Positions 10,760 through 20,148 of a DNA stretch of 33,696 nucleotides are shown in pieces. A model generated the notes under the pieces. The model did no database searches, was not told the origin of the DNA, and worked only from the letters and a program-made list of their open reading frames with translations. Position 1 is the stretch's first letter; the number at the start of each line of letters is the position of its first letter. The DNA is from Nitrospira sp. Lineage in GTDB: Bacteria > Nitrospirota > Nitrospiria > Nitrospirales > Nitrospiraceae. The stretch spans positions 1 to 33,696 of the forward strand of contig JACCYV010000262.1 of NCBI GenBank assembly GCA_013696305.1. The letters are read 5' to 3'. Position numbers and translations under genes: made by a program.

Positions 10760-11317
10760 ATGCGATTGATGATCACGGGACGGCATGTAGCGGTCACCTC
10801 TGCCTTGCGGGAGTATGTTGAAACACGTATGGAACGACTCGATCGCTACGGACTGAAGCTAGGAACGTTGCAAATTCTTCTCAGTTTGGAGAAGTTTCAC
10901 CATGTGGCCGAAGTCGTAGGAGTCGTGCAGGGGCGGCGTCTTCAAGCGAAAACGTCCACCGAAGAAATGTATGCCTCTATCGATGAGGTCGTGGATAAGC
11001 TCGGGGCGCAATTGCGAAAATTGAAAGAGCGGCGTGCGAATCACAAATTCGGCGATCAGCCACGCGTACGTGCGTTGGTGCGTAGGGTCCCGAGCCCGGA
11101 CGATGGCGAGGTGGAAGTCGTGCATCCCACACTGGAGACGATGAGTGTCGATGAGGCTATTGCCGCGCTTCATGCGAATCAGCTGGGTGTGCTCATGTTC
11201 ATGAATGCCGTCTCGGGGAATGTTCAGGTTCTCCAGCGGCTGCCCACTGGGAAAGTGTCTCTGATCGATCCCGCGCGTGACCGCGCCCGCGCCCGCGCAT
11301 CTCATGGCCGCGCTTAA
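10760..11317 (+). CDS. hpf: Ribosome hibernation promoting factor, long form
   Basis: MRLMITGRHVAVTSALREYVETRMERLDRYG; C-terminal dimerisation-type segment SVDEAIAALHANQLGVLMFMNAVSGNVQVLQR. Confidence 0.9.
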   Translation: MRLMITGRHVAVTSALREYVETRMERLDRYGLKLGTLQILLSLEKFHHVAEVVGVVQGRRLQAKTSTEEMYASIDEVVDKLGAQLRKLKERRANHKFGDQPRVRALVRRVPSPDDGEVEVVHPTLETMSVDEAIAALHANQLGVLMFMNAVSGNVQVLQRLPTGKVSLIDPARDRARARASHGRA

Positions 11318-12170
11318 TCTGGTCGTCATCAGCGGCCTTTCCGGATCCGGAAAGAGCCATGCCCTGAAGGCTTTCGAAGATGCGGGTTATTTCTGCGTCG
11401 ATAATCTCCCCCCGGCCCTCCTTCCCACCTTCGTCGAATTGTGCCATCAGCAAGGGGGCGAGATTAAGAATGTCGCCCTCGGAATCGATATTCGTGAACG
11501 GGTGTTCTTTGGAGACTTGGCGAAGGTCTTGGGTGAGTTGAAGTCGCAGGGACATGCCCTGCAACTCGTATTTCTGGAAGCGCATGAAGAAGTGCTGGTT
11601 CGCCGGTTTTCAGAAAGCCGTCGCCCGCACCCTCTGTTGCCCGACCTGCCGGTGGTGGAGGGGGTGCGGTTCGAGCGCGAGCGACTCAGTGAACTCCGGA
11701 AGCACGCCGATCAAGTGATCGATACGTCCAGTATTACTGTGCATGAGTTGCGTGATCTCCTGATCAGGCAATTTCGTCAAGATACGACCGCTCGCCGCAT
11801 GACCATTTCCCTGGTCACGTTCGGGTATAAATTCGGAGTGCCTTATGACATCGACCTTCTCTTCGATGTCCGTTTTATCCGAAACCCCTTCTTTGTGCCG
11901 GAACTGAAAGCGTTGACCGGAGAGGATGACCGGGTTCAGCAGTATGTGTTCGGGGATCCCACCGCCGGCCAATTTCTTGACCATTTGCAGGGATTGTTTG
12001 CCTTTCTAATTCCCTTGTTCGAGCGAGACCAGCGCAGTTACCTCAGCATCGGCCTCGGTTGTACCGGGGGACGTCATCGATCTGTGACGATGGCCTTACG
12101 CCTCCGGGAGCGCTTCGCCGCTCTCGGCTATGATGTCTCTGTCACCCACCGGGACCTGCAAAAATCCTAG
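11304..12170 (+). CDS. rapZ: RNase adapter / nucleotide-binding protein RapZ (YvcJ family)
   Basis: VVISGLSGSGKSHALKAFEDAGYFCVDNLPP; C-terminal SIGLGCTGGRHRSVTMALRL. Confidence 0.95.
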   Translation: MAALNLVVISGLSGSGKSHALKAFEDAGYFCVDNLPPALLPTFVELCHQQGGEIKNVALGIDIRERVFFGDLAKVLGELKSQGHALQLVFLEAHEEVLVRRFSESRRPHPLLPDLPVVEGVRFERERLSELRKHADQVIDTSSITVHELRDLLIRQFRQDTTARRMTISLVTFGYKFGVPYDIDLLFDVRFIRNPFFVPELKALTGEDDRVQQYVFGDPTAGQFLDHLQGLFAFLIPLFERDQRSYLSIGLGCTGGRHRSVTMALRLRERFAALGYDVSVTHRDLQKS

Positions 12171-12223
12171 CGTTCTCGCGTCTGTCGGATTCCCCCCACG
12201 TCCGCCTCGCATCGTCCGCTTTC

Positions 12224-12251
12224 TTGACAGGCGGACTATATCAACTATACT
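12224..12251 (+). promoter_or_regulatory. Near-consensus sigma70 promoter upstream of MerR-like gene and pil operon
   Basis: TTGACA (12224-12229), 16-nt spacer, TATACT (12246-12251). Confidence 0.65.
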
Positions 12252-12302
12252 TAATTCTGTGAGCGCGATTTATACGATCAATAGCGGCGTTGGAGGCGGT
12301 GC

Positions 12303-12515
12303 GTGAAGAAAGTCAACGATGTTTCCAGGAAGAAATTGTACAAGACCAACGAGGTCTGCGAGATGTTCGATATCTCGCGCGCCACATTATTTCGTTGGGA
12401 ACGGGAAGGGTTGATCCCGGGGCCACCGCGCGATTGGCGGAACTGGCGCCTGTATTCTGCGGAGAATGTCGAGCAAATCAGGCACGCAATGGACGGTCGA
12501 AAAGAGGTTGCGTAG
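12303..12515 (+). CDS. Small MerR-family-like HTH protein (DNA-binding domain only)
   Basis: 70 aa: LYKTNEVCEMFDISRATLFRWEREGLIPGPPRDWRNWRLYSAENVEQIR matches the MerR winged-HTH pattern; no effector domain. Confidence 0.8.
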   Translation: MKKVNDVSRKKLYKTNEVCEMFDISRATLFRWEREGLIPGPPRDWRNWRLYSAENVEQIRHAMDGRKEVA

Positions 12516-12522
12516 AGAGGGC

Positions 12523-13626
12523 ATGAGCATGCTGGCGTCACTCAAAAATCTGACCAATCTGGATTTCCTCTCCCTGTTTTCCCCTCAACGGCAATTGTTG
12601 GGCCTCGATATCGGCTCAAGCAGTATTAAGTTGGTTCAGATCAAGGAACATCGAGGTCGATATACCTTGCAAAAATTCGGTGTGAAGGAATTGGAACCGG
12701 AAGTGATCGTTGACGGCACCGTCATGGATGAAGGACGAGTCGTATCAAGCATTAAAGAGCTGCTGGCCGAACACAATGTCAAACTTAAGCAGGTCGCCAT
12801 TTCTATTTCCGGTCATGCGGTCATCGTCAAGAAGATCAGTCTCCCGCCTATGCCTGACGAAGAGCTCGACGGGCAGGTGAAACTCTCGGCAGAGCAGTAT
12901 ATCCCGTTCGACATCAACGAAGTGAATCTCGATTTTCACGTCTTGCCCCCGTCTGAGAACGCCGATCAACAGGACGAAATGTCCGTCATACTAGTCGCAG
13001 CGAAAAAGGACAAAGTCAACGAATTGACCGAGTTGGTGAAGGCCGCGGGATTGATTCCCATCGTGATGGATGTCGACGCCTTTGCGGTAGAAAATATGTA
13101 CGGCGTGACCTCTCCCACCTCGCAAGACGACACCACGACACTGGTGAACATCGGCGCCAGCGTCATGAACGTGAATATTGTACGCGGGGGTATGTCTCTC
13201 TTTACCCGCGATATCCCCTTGGGGGGAAATCGGTACTCCGAAGCTGTGCAGCGGGAGATCGGAGTGTCTTTCGAGGAAGCGGAACAATTGAAGAAAAGCG
13301 ACCGGGACGACGACCATACACTCGCCGCTGTGATGGAAAGCGTCAATGCGGAAGTGGCATCGGAGATTGCGCGCACGATCGATTATTTCAAGACGACATC
13401 TTCGGACAGCGAGATTACGCGTGTACTACTGTGCGGTGGGGGCGCCAAGGTCAGAGGTTTGGCCCAACAGCTTCGCGATCGAATGCATCTTGAGGTGGAC
13501 ATCGCGAATCCTTTCAATGAGATCGACACCTCGCTATGCGATGTTGATCCCGATGTTCTGGCAGAGATGGGGCCGCTCGCTGCCGTGGGGGTAGGCCTCG
13601 CACTTCGGACGGTGGGGGATCGATGA
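12523..13626 (+). CDS. pilM: Type IV pilus assembly protein PilM
   Basis: LLGLDIGSSSIKLVQIKEHRGRYTLQKFGVKEL; actin-like fold motifs; followed by pilNOPQ. Confidence 0.93.
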   Translation: MSMLASLKNLTNLDFLSLFSPQRQLLGLDIGSSSIKLVQIKEHRGRYTLQKFGVKELEPEVIVDGTVMDEGRVVSSIKELLAEHNVKLKQVAISISGHAVIVKKISLPPMPDEELDGQVKLSAEQYIPFDINEVNLDFHVLPPSENADQQDEMSVILVAAKKDKVNELTELVKAAGLIPIVMDVDAFAVENMYGVTSPTSQDDTTTLVNIGASVMNVNIVRGGMSLFTRDIPLGGNRYSEAVQREIGVSFEEAEQLKKSDRDDDHTLAAVMESVNAEVASEIARTIDYFKTTSSDSEITRVLLCGGGAKVRGLAQQLRDRMHLEVDIANPFNEIDTSLCDVDPDVLAEMGPLAAVGVGLALRTVGDR

Positions 13627-14177
13627 TTAGAATCAACTTACTTGCAACGGGACCCAAGGCCAGAAAAGTTAAACCGCAGTGGGATGTTCGCGCCGAGGCG
13701 TTGCTTGGTGTCGGCGTGCTCCTAATCACCCTCACGGGTTGCTGGTATTACGCGTCCTCCCTCGATGACGAGATCCAGGCTAAGCAGAATGAGAAACAGG
13801 GCAAGGACACACAGGTTGCCCGGCTGAAAGAGCAGGTGAAGGCGGTCCAAGACTTTGAAGAGAAGAAAAAACAGCTCGAGGCGAAGAATCGCATCATCGA
13901 CGAATTGGAAAAGAGCCGAACCGGTCCGGTGAAAGTGCTGGACCATGTCAGCCAAAGCCTCAATCCGCTCAAGGTCTGGCTCGTGCGAATGCACCTCAAG
14001 GGCAGCAACGTCGAACTCGAAGGACGGGCCATGACGAACGACGACGTGGTCGAGTTCGTGAACAACCTTCGGCGTACCGATCAGTTCGGAACCATCAAGC
14101 TGATGGAGAGCCGAGCCGGACAAGAAAACAAGATAAATACGTATCAATTCAAACTTGACCTGTCGATGAAAGGCTAA
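13623..14177 (+). CDS. pilN: Type IV pilus assembly protein PilN
   Basis: MIRINLLATGPKARK start typical of PilN; TM helix plus coiled coil; gene order. Confidence 0.9.
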   Translation: MIRINLLATGPKARKVKPQWDVRAEALLGVGVLLITLTGCWYYASSLDDEIQAKQNEKQGKDTQVARLKEQVKAVQDFEEKKKQLEAKNRIIDELEKSRTGPVKVLDHVSQSLNPLKVWLVRMHLKGSNVELEGRAMTNDDVVEFVNNLRRTDQFGTIKLMESRAGQENKINTYQFKLDLSMKG

Positions 14178-14178
14178 C

Positions 14179-14802
14179 ATGAGTCTGAATGCGATCGGTC
14201 TTGACAGCCTCCGCAGTATTCCGACGGGCCAAAAAGTTGCACTGCTTGGATTGCTCGTGGCGGCGATTCTGGTCGGGTTCTATTTTTATGTCGTCGATCC
14301 CAAGAGCGCTGAATTGGTGGTGGTCCAAGGGCAGGTGGCCCAGTTGGATACTGAGATTCAGAATCTGACGCTCAAGGTGAAACATCTGGACGAACTTATG
14401 GCGGCGAGCAAACAACTGGAGATCGAGCTGGCGGCGAAAAAAGAGCGTCTCCCGCCGGAAGAGGAAGCGGTGATGTTACTCAAGCAAGTGTCGGATCTGG
14501 GGCTCCGACTGGGGTTGGACGTTCGGCTCTGGAAGCCAGGGGCGCAGGCTGAGGACCCATCAAAATTATTTATCCGGATGCCGATCAATGTGGAGGTAGC
14601 CGGTGGATACCACACCGCGGCCATCTTTTTCGACCGGATCAGCAAATTATCCCGCATCGTCACGGTCCAGGACGTGCGAATCGGGGCGCCTCGTGTCGAT
14701 CAAGGTCGTGTGGTCACGCAAACGGTGTTCGATCTGGTGGCGTATGCCGCCCCGCAGGAAAAGAAATCCGTCATGCCGGCACCAGCGGCGAAGCCGAAGT
14801 GA
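14179..14802 (+). CDS. pilO: Type IV pilus assembly protein PilO
   Basis: Single TM, coiled coil and ferredoxin-like domain; gene order. Confidence 0.88.
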   Translation: MSLNAIGLDSLRSIPTGQKVALLGLLVAAILVGFYFYVVDPKSAELVVVQGQVAQLDTEIQNLTLKVKHLDELMAASKQLEIELAAKKERLPPEEEAVMLLKQVSDLGLRLGLDVRLWKPGAQAEDPSKLFIRMPINVEVAGGYHTAAIFFDRISKLSRIVTVQDVRIGAPRVDQGRVVTQTVFDLVAYAAPQEKKSVMPAPAAKPK

Positions 14803-15458
14803 GGAGTGGAGCCAGGCTCCTGTCCAACGCGAGGGGAAGCACCGTGAAGATACGAGTATGGCGAAGTGAGTGGATGAGATCGGTGGGCATCGGGGCGGTG
14901 GTGCTGGCGGTTGGAGGGACCGCCCTGCCCGTCGAGTCACGGCACTTCCCCCACCTGCGCCAAGTCGCCTCCATGCGTCCGGCAGACTCCCTCAAAGTGA
15001 TGCCCCTGCCTGATGCGAAAAGGTCAGTGCCGGCTGTCGAACCGCCGGCCTCCCCCGTTGACACTGGGATCTCACAGCCAGGGGATTCGTTGTCGCTTGA
15101 ATTTCCCGGAGCATCGTACGATCCATCCGGTCGTCGTGATCCCTTCTTGCCGATGTATCAGCCTGGCCAGCAGGTAGAGCCGGATTCCAGTCTTCCCCCT
15201 CTACAGCGTGTCGGCCTCACGGAGCTGAGTTTGATCGGTGTGCTCTGGGGAAATTACGGGTACACGGCCATGGTCCAAACGCCGGACGGCAAAGGGTACA
15301 GTATTCGCCGCGGAACCAGGATCGGGCCCAACAATGGTGTGGTCAGTTCAATCACCGAACGAGGCATCATCGTTCAAGAGCGGTTCACGGACGTGTACGG
15401 GAACAAACAGGAGCGGGAATATGTCAAGCTCTTGCACCCGAAAGAGGGCACAGAATGA
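14799..15458 (+). CDS. pilP: Type IV pilus assembly lipoprotein-like PilP
   Basis: YDPSGRRDPFLPM ... LTELSLIGVLWGNYGYTAMVQTPDGKGYSIRRGTRIGPNNGVVSSI is PilP-like; start codon uncertain (GTG 14799 or later). Confidence 0.88.
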   Translation: MRSGARLLSNARGSTVKIRVWRSEWMRSVGIGAVVLAVGGTALPVESRHFPHLRQVASMRPADSLKVMPLPDAKRSVPAVEPPASPVDTGISQPGDSLSLEFPGASYDPSGRRDPFLPMYQPGQQVEPDSSLPPLQRVGLTELSLIGVLWGNYGYTAMVQTPDGKGYSIRRGTRIGPNNGVVSSITERGIIVQERFTDVYGNKQEREYVKLLHPKEGTE

Positions 15459-17452
15459 AACAAACACTGGTTGGTGTTCATCCGCTGCTGAGTGTGACGG
15501 TGATTGCCGGGTTGTTAGGGTGGGCCGGGTATGGGCTGGCTGCCGCGCCAGCCGAGACAACCGGACTACCTGGGTTCACTCAGGCCGCCGATCAAGGCAC
15601 AGCAGTTCCGTTGGCAGCGCTAGCACTCGACACCGAGCCTGCCATGGTCGTTGGCCCCGTGGCAACTATGTTGAGGAAGGTTGAAGCCAAGCCTGACGGG
15701 AGTCGGATGGCGTTGGTCCTGACGGGCAACGGCGTGCTCTCCCATACGGTGAAGATGATAGGGGATCGTCGGATGGTCCTCGATATGCCGCATATTCAGT
15801 CGGATGCACACCAGTCGCATTTAATTGTCGGTCACCCCCTGCTGTCGCGAGTTCGGTTTGGGTACCATCCCGATAAAATTCGACTTGTGCTGGATTTGAC
15901 GCAGCCCATCGCCCACACCATCGATTCGTCCGACGGCTACCTGATTGTCACCCTGGCGCCAAAGTCGGTTGTCGCCCTGAATGAGCCGGCAGTTGCGGAC
16001 ATTGGTCTGACGCCGTGGTCCGAGTCAGAGGCAGAGCGCCGGGGGTCGTTCGAAGGACGACGGTCCGCGGCTCATCCGATGCTGGTCGCCCACAAGTCAC
16101 CGAAGGCCTTGTTGCATATTCAACCCATCCAACTCACGACTGAGTCGTTTCAGAAAGAAGAAAAGAAGTCAGACACCGGTAACGAAGTGGTGAACGGACC
16201 TTCACGGTTTGTCGGCCGGCGCATTTCGCTCGATTTCCAACAAGCCGATATCAGCAACGTGTTGCGATTGATCGCCGAGGTCAGCGGGTTCAACATCGTG
16301 GTCGGTGAGGGTGTCAAAAGCAAAGTCACCATGAAGCTGGCGAATGTGCCTTGGGATCAGGCGCTCGAGATGCTCCTGAAGATGAATGCGCTTGGTATGA
16401 TCCGGCAGGGAAATATCGTGTGGGTCGACACCCTGCAAAATATTTCTAAACAACAAGACGAAGAGGCGCACGCCAAGGACTCCAAGGCCAAGGCCGAGCC
16501 GATCGTCACGCGCGTATTTTACATCCGAAACCTCAATGCGATGGAAGTGCAAACATCGCTGCGGCAAAACTTGAGTCCGCGCGGGACGATGACCGTCAGC
16601 GCGGCGAGCAATGCCCTCATTATTAGCGATACGGAATCTAAGCTGGAAGTTCTGCGGCAATTGCTCGATGGCGTGGATCTTGAGGTGCCACAAGTGCAGA
16701 TCGAGGCACGCATCGTCCAGGCGGATACGACCTACACACGTTCGCTCGGTGTCCAGTGGGGCATCTCAAACGTCAATCAGTTGGGAGCCTCGAGTGGAAC
16801 GTCTGCATTCAGGACCGGGACGACGGGGGCATTCGGTGCCCAGGTCTCGGATTTTCTCATCAACTTGCCTGCAAACCCTGGATTGCCATCCGTGCCAGGA
16901 GCCGGATTTTCGATCGGGAAAACCGATGGTGCGCTGTTGGACTTGCGGCTATCGGCCGGTGAATTGCTGGGATTAACGAAGGTCATTGCGGCGCCTAAGA
17001 TCACTACGCTGGATAAACGAGATGCCAAGATTGCGCAAGGAGAGTCCATCCCGTTTCAGACCACCTCTTTACAGGGAACGCAGACCACGTTCGTGGATGC
17101 AAACCTGGAGCTGAACGTGACTCCTCAAATCACCTCGCGGGATCCGAAGGAGGTCGGCAAGCAAATTCTCATGAAAGTTCGAGCCACTAGAAATGCCGTC
17201 GGTGCGCGGAGTAACCCCGCCGGTCCAAGCATTGACCGTCGCGAGGCCACAACGCAGGTGTTAGTGCGCGATGGGGAGACGATGGTCATCGGCGGTGTCT
17301 TCGTCGATACCCAATCCAACAACGTGGCGGGTATCCCGTATCTGTCACGGATTCCGGTCTTAGGATGGTTGTTCAAGAGCAAGACCGAGAACGTCTCCAA
17401 ACAGGAGCTCTTGATCTTTCTGACGCCGACCATTGTCCGATCCACAACTTGA
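15455..17452 (+). CDS. pilQ: Type IV pilus secretin PilQ (AMIN + secretin domains)
   Basis: ISLDFQQADISNVLRLIAEVSGFNIVV; secretin core VPQVQIEARIVQ ... GIPYLSRIPVLGWLFKSKT ... ELLIFLTPTIV. Confidence 0.95.
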   Translation: MKQTLVGVHPLLSVTVIAGLLGWAGYGLAAAPAETTGLPGFTQAADQGTAVPLAALALDTEPAMVVGPVATMLRKVEAKPDGSRMALVLTGNGVLSHTVKMIGDRRMVLDMPHIQSDAHQSHLIVGHPLLSRVRFGYHPDKIRLVLDLTQPIAHTIDSSDGYLIVTLAPKSVVALNEPAVADIGLTPWSESEAERRGSFEGRRSAAHPMLVAHKSPKALLHIQPIQLTTESFQKEEKKSDTGNEVVNGPSRFVGRRISLDFQQADISNVLRLIAEVSGFNIVVGEGVKSKVTMKLANVPWDQALEMLLKMNALGMIRQGNIVWVDTLQNISKQQDEEAHAKDSKAKAEPIVTRVFYIRNLNAMEVQTSLRQNLSPRGTMTVSAASNALIISDTESKLEVLRQLLDGVDLEVPQVQIEARIVQADTTYTRSLGVQWGISNVNQLGASSGTSAFRTGTTGAFGAQVSDFLINLPANPGLPSVPGAGFSIGKTDGALLDLRLSAGELLGLTKVIAAPKITTLDKRDAKIAQGESIPFQTTSLQGTQTTFVDANLELNVTPQITSRDPKEVGKQILMKVRATRNAVGARSNPAGPSIDRREATTQVLVRDGETMVIGGVFVDTQSNNVAGIPYLSRIPVLGWLFKSKTENVSKQELLIFLTPTIVRSTT

Positions 17453-17478
17453 CAGGTCCTCACGCGACGAGCTAATAA

Positions 17479-17519
17479 TCGCCTCCATTGACGATGGCAC
17501 GCCATCTCAATGGAGGCGA
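17479..17519 (+). terminator. Strong hairpin downstream of pilQ (candidate terminator)
   Basis: TCGCCTCCATTGA / TCAATGGAGGCGA (13 bp) enclosing GATGG-CACG-CCATC, with one bulged C; no T-tract. Confidence 0.55.
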
Positions 17520-17732
17520 ATCCCGCGGAACGTGTCTCCTCGCTGTCTCAAGGCGCTCCTTCCGGGCTTTCCCTCACAGCCGACATAGAAAATCATGAGC
17601 GTGTCCCTCAGCCAAATTGGCTAGGCGTGCGGGCCTCAAAAACTGTGAGGTCTGGTACATGCGCACCGTGAACATTCTCTCCGCTTCCTCTGAGAGGATG
17701 AGGACCCACGCCGGCCCTCTGATTCGCTCCTT

Positions 17733-18878
17733 ATGACAGCTTCTCCTACCGACATATCCCAACAAACCATTCATGTAGAGCTTGGAACGCGGAGCTACGC
17801 CATCCTCATTCGGCGCAATTTATTGGAGGCCATTGGAGAAGAGCTGACGCGGCTTCGCTGTACCGGAAAAGTGGGGGTGGTCACCGATCGGAATCTGGCG
17901 GGATGCTATCTTAATCAGGTAAAGCGTGTATTGAAGGCAGCCGGCTATACGGTCATCCCGATCGTGCTTCCTCCTGGGGAACGGACGAAAACTCTTCGCT
18001 CCATTGCGATGGTCATGGATGCATTGGTGGAGGCAAGGTTTGAACGTACCTCGACGTTGCTGGCACTCGGGGGCGGTGTAATCGGCGATCTGACGGGATT
18101 CGCCGCAGCGATCTACCAACGCGGTATACCCTTCGTGCAGGTCCCGACCAGTTTAGTGGCTCAAGTCGATTCCAGTGTCGGCGGAAAGACGGGGGTGGAT
18201 CATCCGAAAGGAAAGAATCTGATCGGCGCGTTCAATCAGCCGCGCGTGGTCTTGATCGATCCCGCGACGTTGAGCACCTTGCCGCCGCGTGAATGGAAGG
18301 CGGGGCTGGCGGAAGTCATCAAATATGGGGTCATTGCAGACGAGGGGTTCTTTGAATATTTGGAGCAACACATCGAGCCGATCCTGAAACTGGACGATGC
18401 CTCTGTCGCACAGATCGTGAAACGATCGTGTGAAATTAAGGCGCTGATCGTATCAGAAGATGAACGTGAATCGGATCGGCGCCGAATTCTGAATTTCGGT
18501 CACACGATCGGCCACGCGCTGGAATCGCTGGGGGGGTACTGCGGATTGATTCACGGTGAGGCGGTGGCGATCGGGATGGTGCATGAAGCGGATTTGGCGA
18601 GGCACTTGGGATTGTGCGGCGAAGACGTGGTGACCCGCCTGCGTGCATTGGTCGAGGCCGTCGGCTTGCCGACCGGTTTCCCCCCCGTCGCGTTCAGCGT
18701 ACTCTGGCGGGCCATGCAGCAGGACAAAAAGGTGTCGGCCGGGACGGTGTATTGTGTGGTGCCTGAACGAATCGGGTCGGTACGCATCGTCCCTTTACAG
18801 AAAGACAAGACCCGCGCATGGTTCGATACGATTCGCTCTCGTGAGAGAGACCTCGCAACCAAGCGACGTGTCCGGTAG
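17733..18878 (+). CDS. aroB: 3-dehydroquinate synthase
   Basis: LALGGGVIGDLTGFAAAIYQRGIPFVQVPTSLVAQVDSSVGGKTGVDHPKGKNLIGAF; RRILNFGHTIGHALE. Confidence 0.96.
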   Translation: MTASPTDISQQTIHVELGTRSYAILIRRNLLEAIGEELTRLRCTGKVGVVTDRNLAGCYLNQVKRVLKAAGYTVIPIVLPPGERTKTLRSIAMVMDALVEARFERTSTLLALGGGVIGDLTGFAAAIYQRGIPFVQVPTSLVAQVDSSVGGKTGVDHPKGKNLIGAFNQPRVVLIDPATLSTLPPREWKAGLAEVIKYGVIADEGFFEYLEQHIEPILKLDDASVAQIVKRSCEIKALIVSEDERESDRRRILNFGHTIGHALESLGGYCGLIHGEAVAIGMVHEADLARHLGLCGEDVVTRLRALVEAVGLPTGFPPVAFSVLWRAMQQDKKVSAGTVYCVVPERIGSVRIVPLQKDKTRAWFDTIRSRERDLATKRRVR

Positions 18879-18884
18879 GAGAGT

Positions 18885-20144
18885 ATGGCAGCGAAGCGGA
18901 CAGTCACTCAGCTGGAACAGGCCTTGCGTGAAAAAACGCGTGAGGTCGACGTTCTGCATCGCATCAGCGAGTCGATCAGCAACACCCTCGACCTGGAGTC
19001 GGTTCTTCGGCATATCGTCGAGATGGTCGTGGAAGTGACCAAGGCCGATGCCTGTCTGCTGTACCTTATCTCCGACGGCCGGGACGAACTTATTTTGCGA
19101 GCCTCGAAAAACCCTCATCCCAAACTGATCGGTCGGATCACCATCGGATTGGGCGAAGGGATCACCGGCTGGGTGGCGAGGGAACGGACCCGTGTGGTGA
19201 TTCCGAATAGTGCGAGCGATGATTCGCGGTTCAAGTTTTTTCACAATCTCCCCGAAGATCGCTACCAGGCGTTTGTTTCAGTGCCTATTACGACCAAGCA
19301 GGAAGTCGTCGGAGTCATCAATGTGCAGCATAAGCGGGCGCGCCGGTATCGTCCTGACGAGCTGGCACTGCTCTCGACGATCGCCACACAGGTGGGAGGG
19401 GCTATCGAGAACGCCCGGCTGTACGATCAGATGACACGCAAGGCCTTGCAACTCGATACGCTGTCACAGGTGTCGGAAACCGTGTCGTCGAATCGATTGA
19501 TCGAGGATGTGTTGCAATTGATTGTGACGATGACGGCGCAAATGATGGGGTCGAAAATTTGTTCCATCATTTTGTTGGACCAGACGACGGGCGAACTGCG
19601 CATCGCAGCCACGCAAAGTTTGAGCGAACAGTACCGGCGCAAACCTCATGTGAAGATCGGCCAGAGCATCAGCGGGCGTGCCGTTCAGGATCGTCGGCCG
19701 ATCATCGTGCCGGACGTCACGACAGACAGTACCTATATGTATCCCGATATGGCGGCGAAGGAAGGGCTGTGTTCCCTTCTGTGTGTGCCGATGCTGGTGC
19801 GGGAGAAAGCCATTGGGGTCATCAACACCTACACTTCCCATTCGCATGTCTTTACGAACGAAGACGTGAAATTGATGCAGGCCATCGCCAATCAGGCTGC
19901 GATTTCAATCGAGCATACGACATTGCTGGAAAAGTCTTTTGAAATGCAGGAGGCGTTGCAAGTCCGCAAGCTTCTCGATCGGGCCAAAGGATACTTAATG
20001 CGATCGAAGCGGTTGTCGGAAGAGGAGGCCTTCAAGTTGATTCAGCGACAAAGCATGGATCTTCGCAAATCCATGCGAGAGATAGCTGAAGCTATTCTGC
20101 TGGCCGCTGAAATTGAAGATCGAGCCGACAAAAACAGAGGATAG
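18885..20144 (+). CDS. Tandem GAF-domain ANTAR transcription antitermination regulator
   Basis: Two GAF-like segments (about aa 25-165 and 180-335), then a C-terminal ANTAR domain: VRKLLDRAKGYLMRSKRLSEEEAFKLIQRQSMDLRKSMREIAEAILLAAE. Confidence 0.88.
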   Translation: MAAKRTVTQLEQALREKTREVDVLHRISESISNTLDLESVLRHIVEMVVEVTKADACLLYLISDGRDELILRASKNPHPKLIGRITIGLGEGITGWVARERTRVVIPNSASDDSRFKFFHNLPEDRYQAFVSVPITTKQEVVGVINVQHKRARRYRPDELALLSTIATQVGGAIENARLYDQMTRKALQLDTLSQVSETVSSNRLIEDVLQLIVTMTAQMMGSKICSIILLDQTTGELRIAATQSLSEQYRRKPHVKIGQSISGRAVQDRRPIIVPDVTTDSTYMYPDMAAKEGLCSLLCVPMLVREKAIGVINTYTSHSHVFTNEDVKLMQAIANQAAISIEHTTLLEKSFEMQEALQVRKLLDRAKGYLMRSKRLSEEEAFKLIQRQSMDLRKSMREIAEAILLAAEIEDRADKNRG

Positions 20145-20148
20145 CCTA

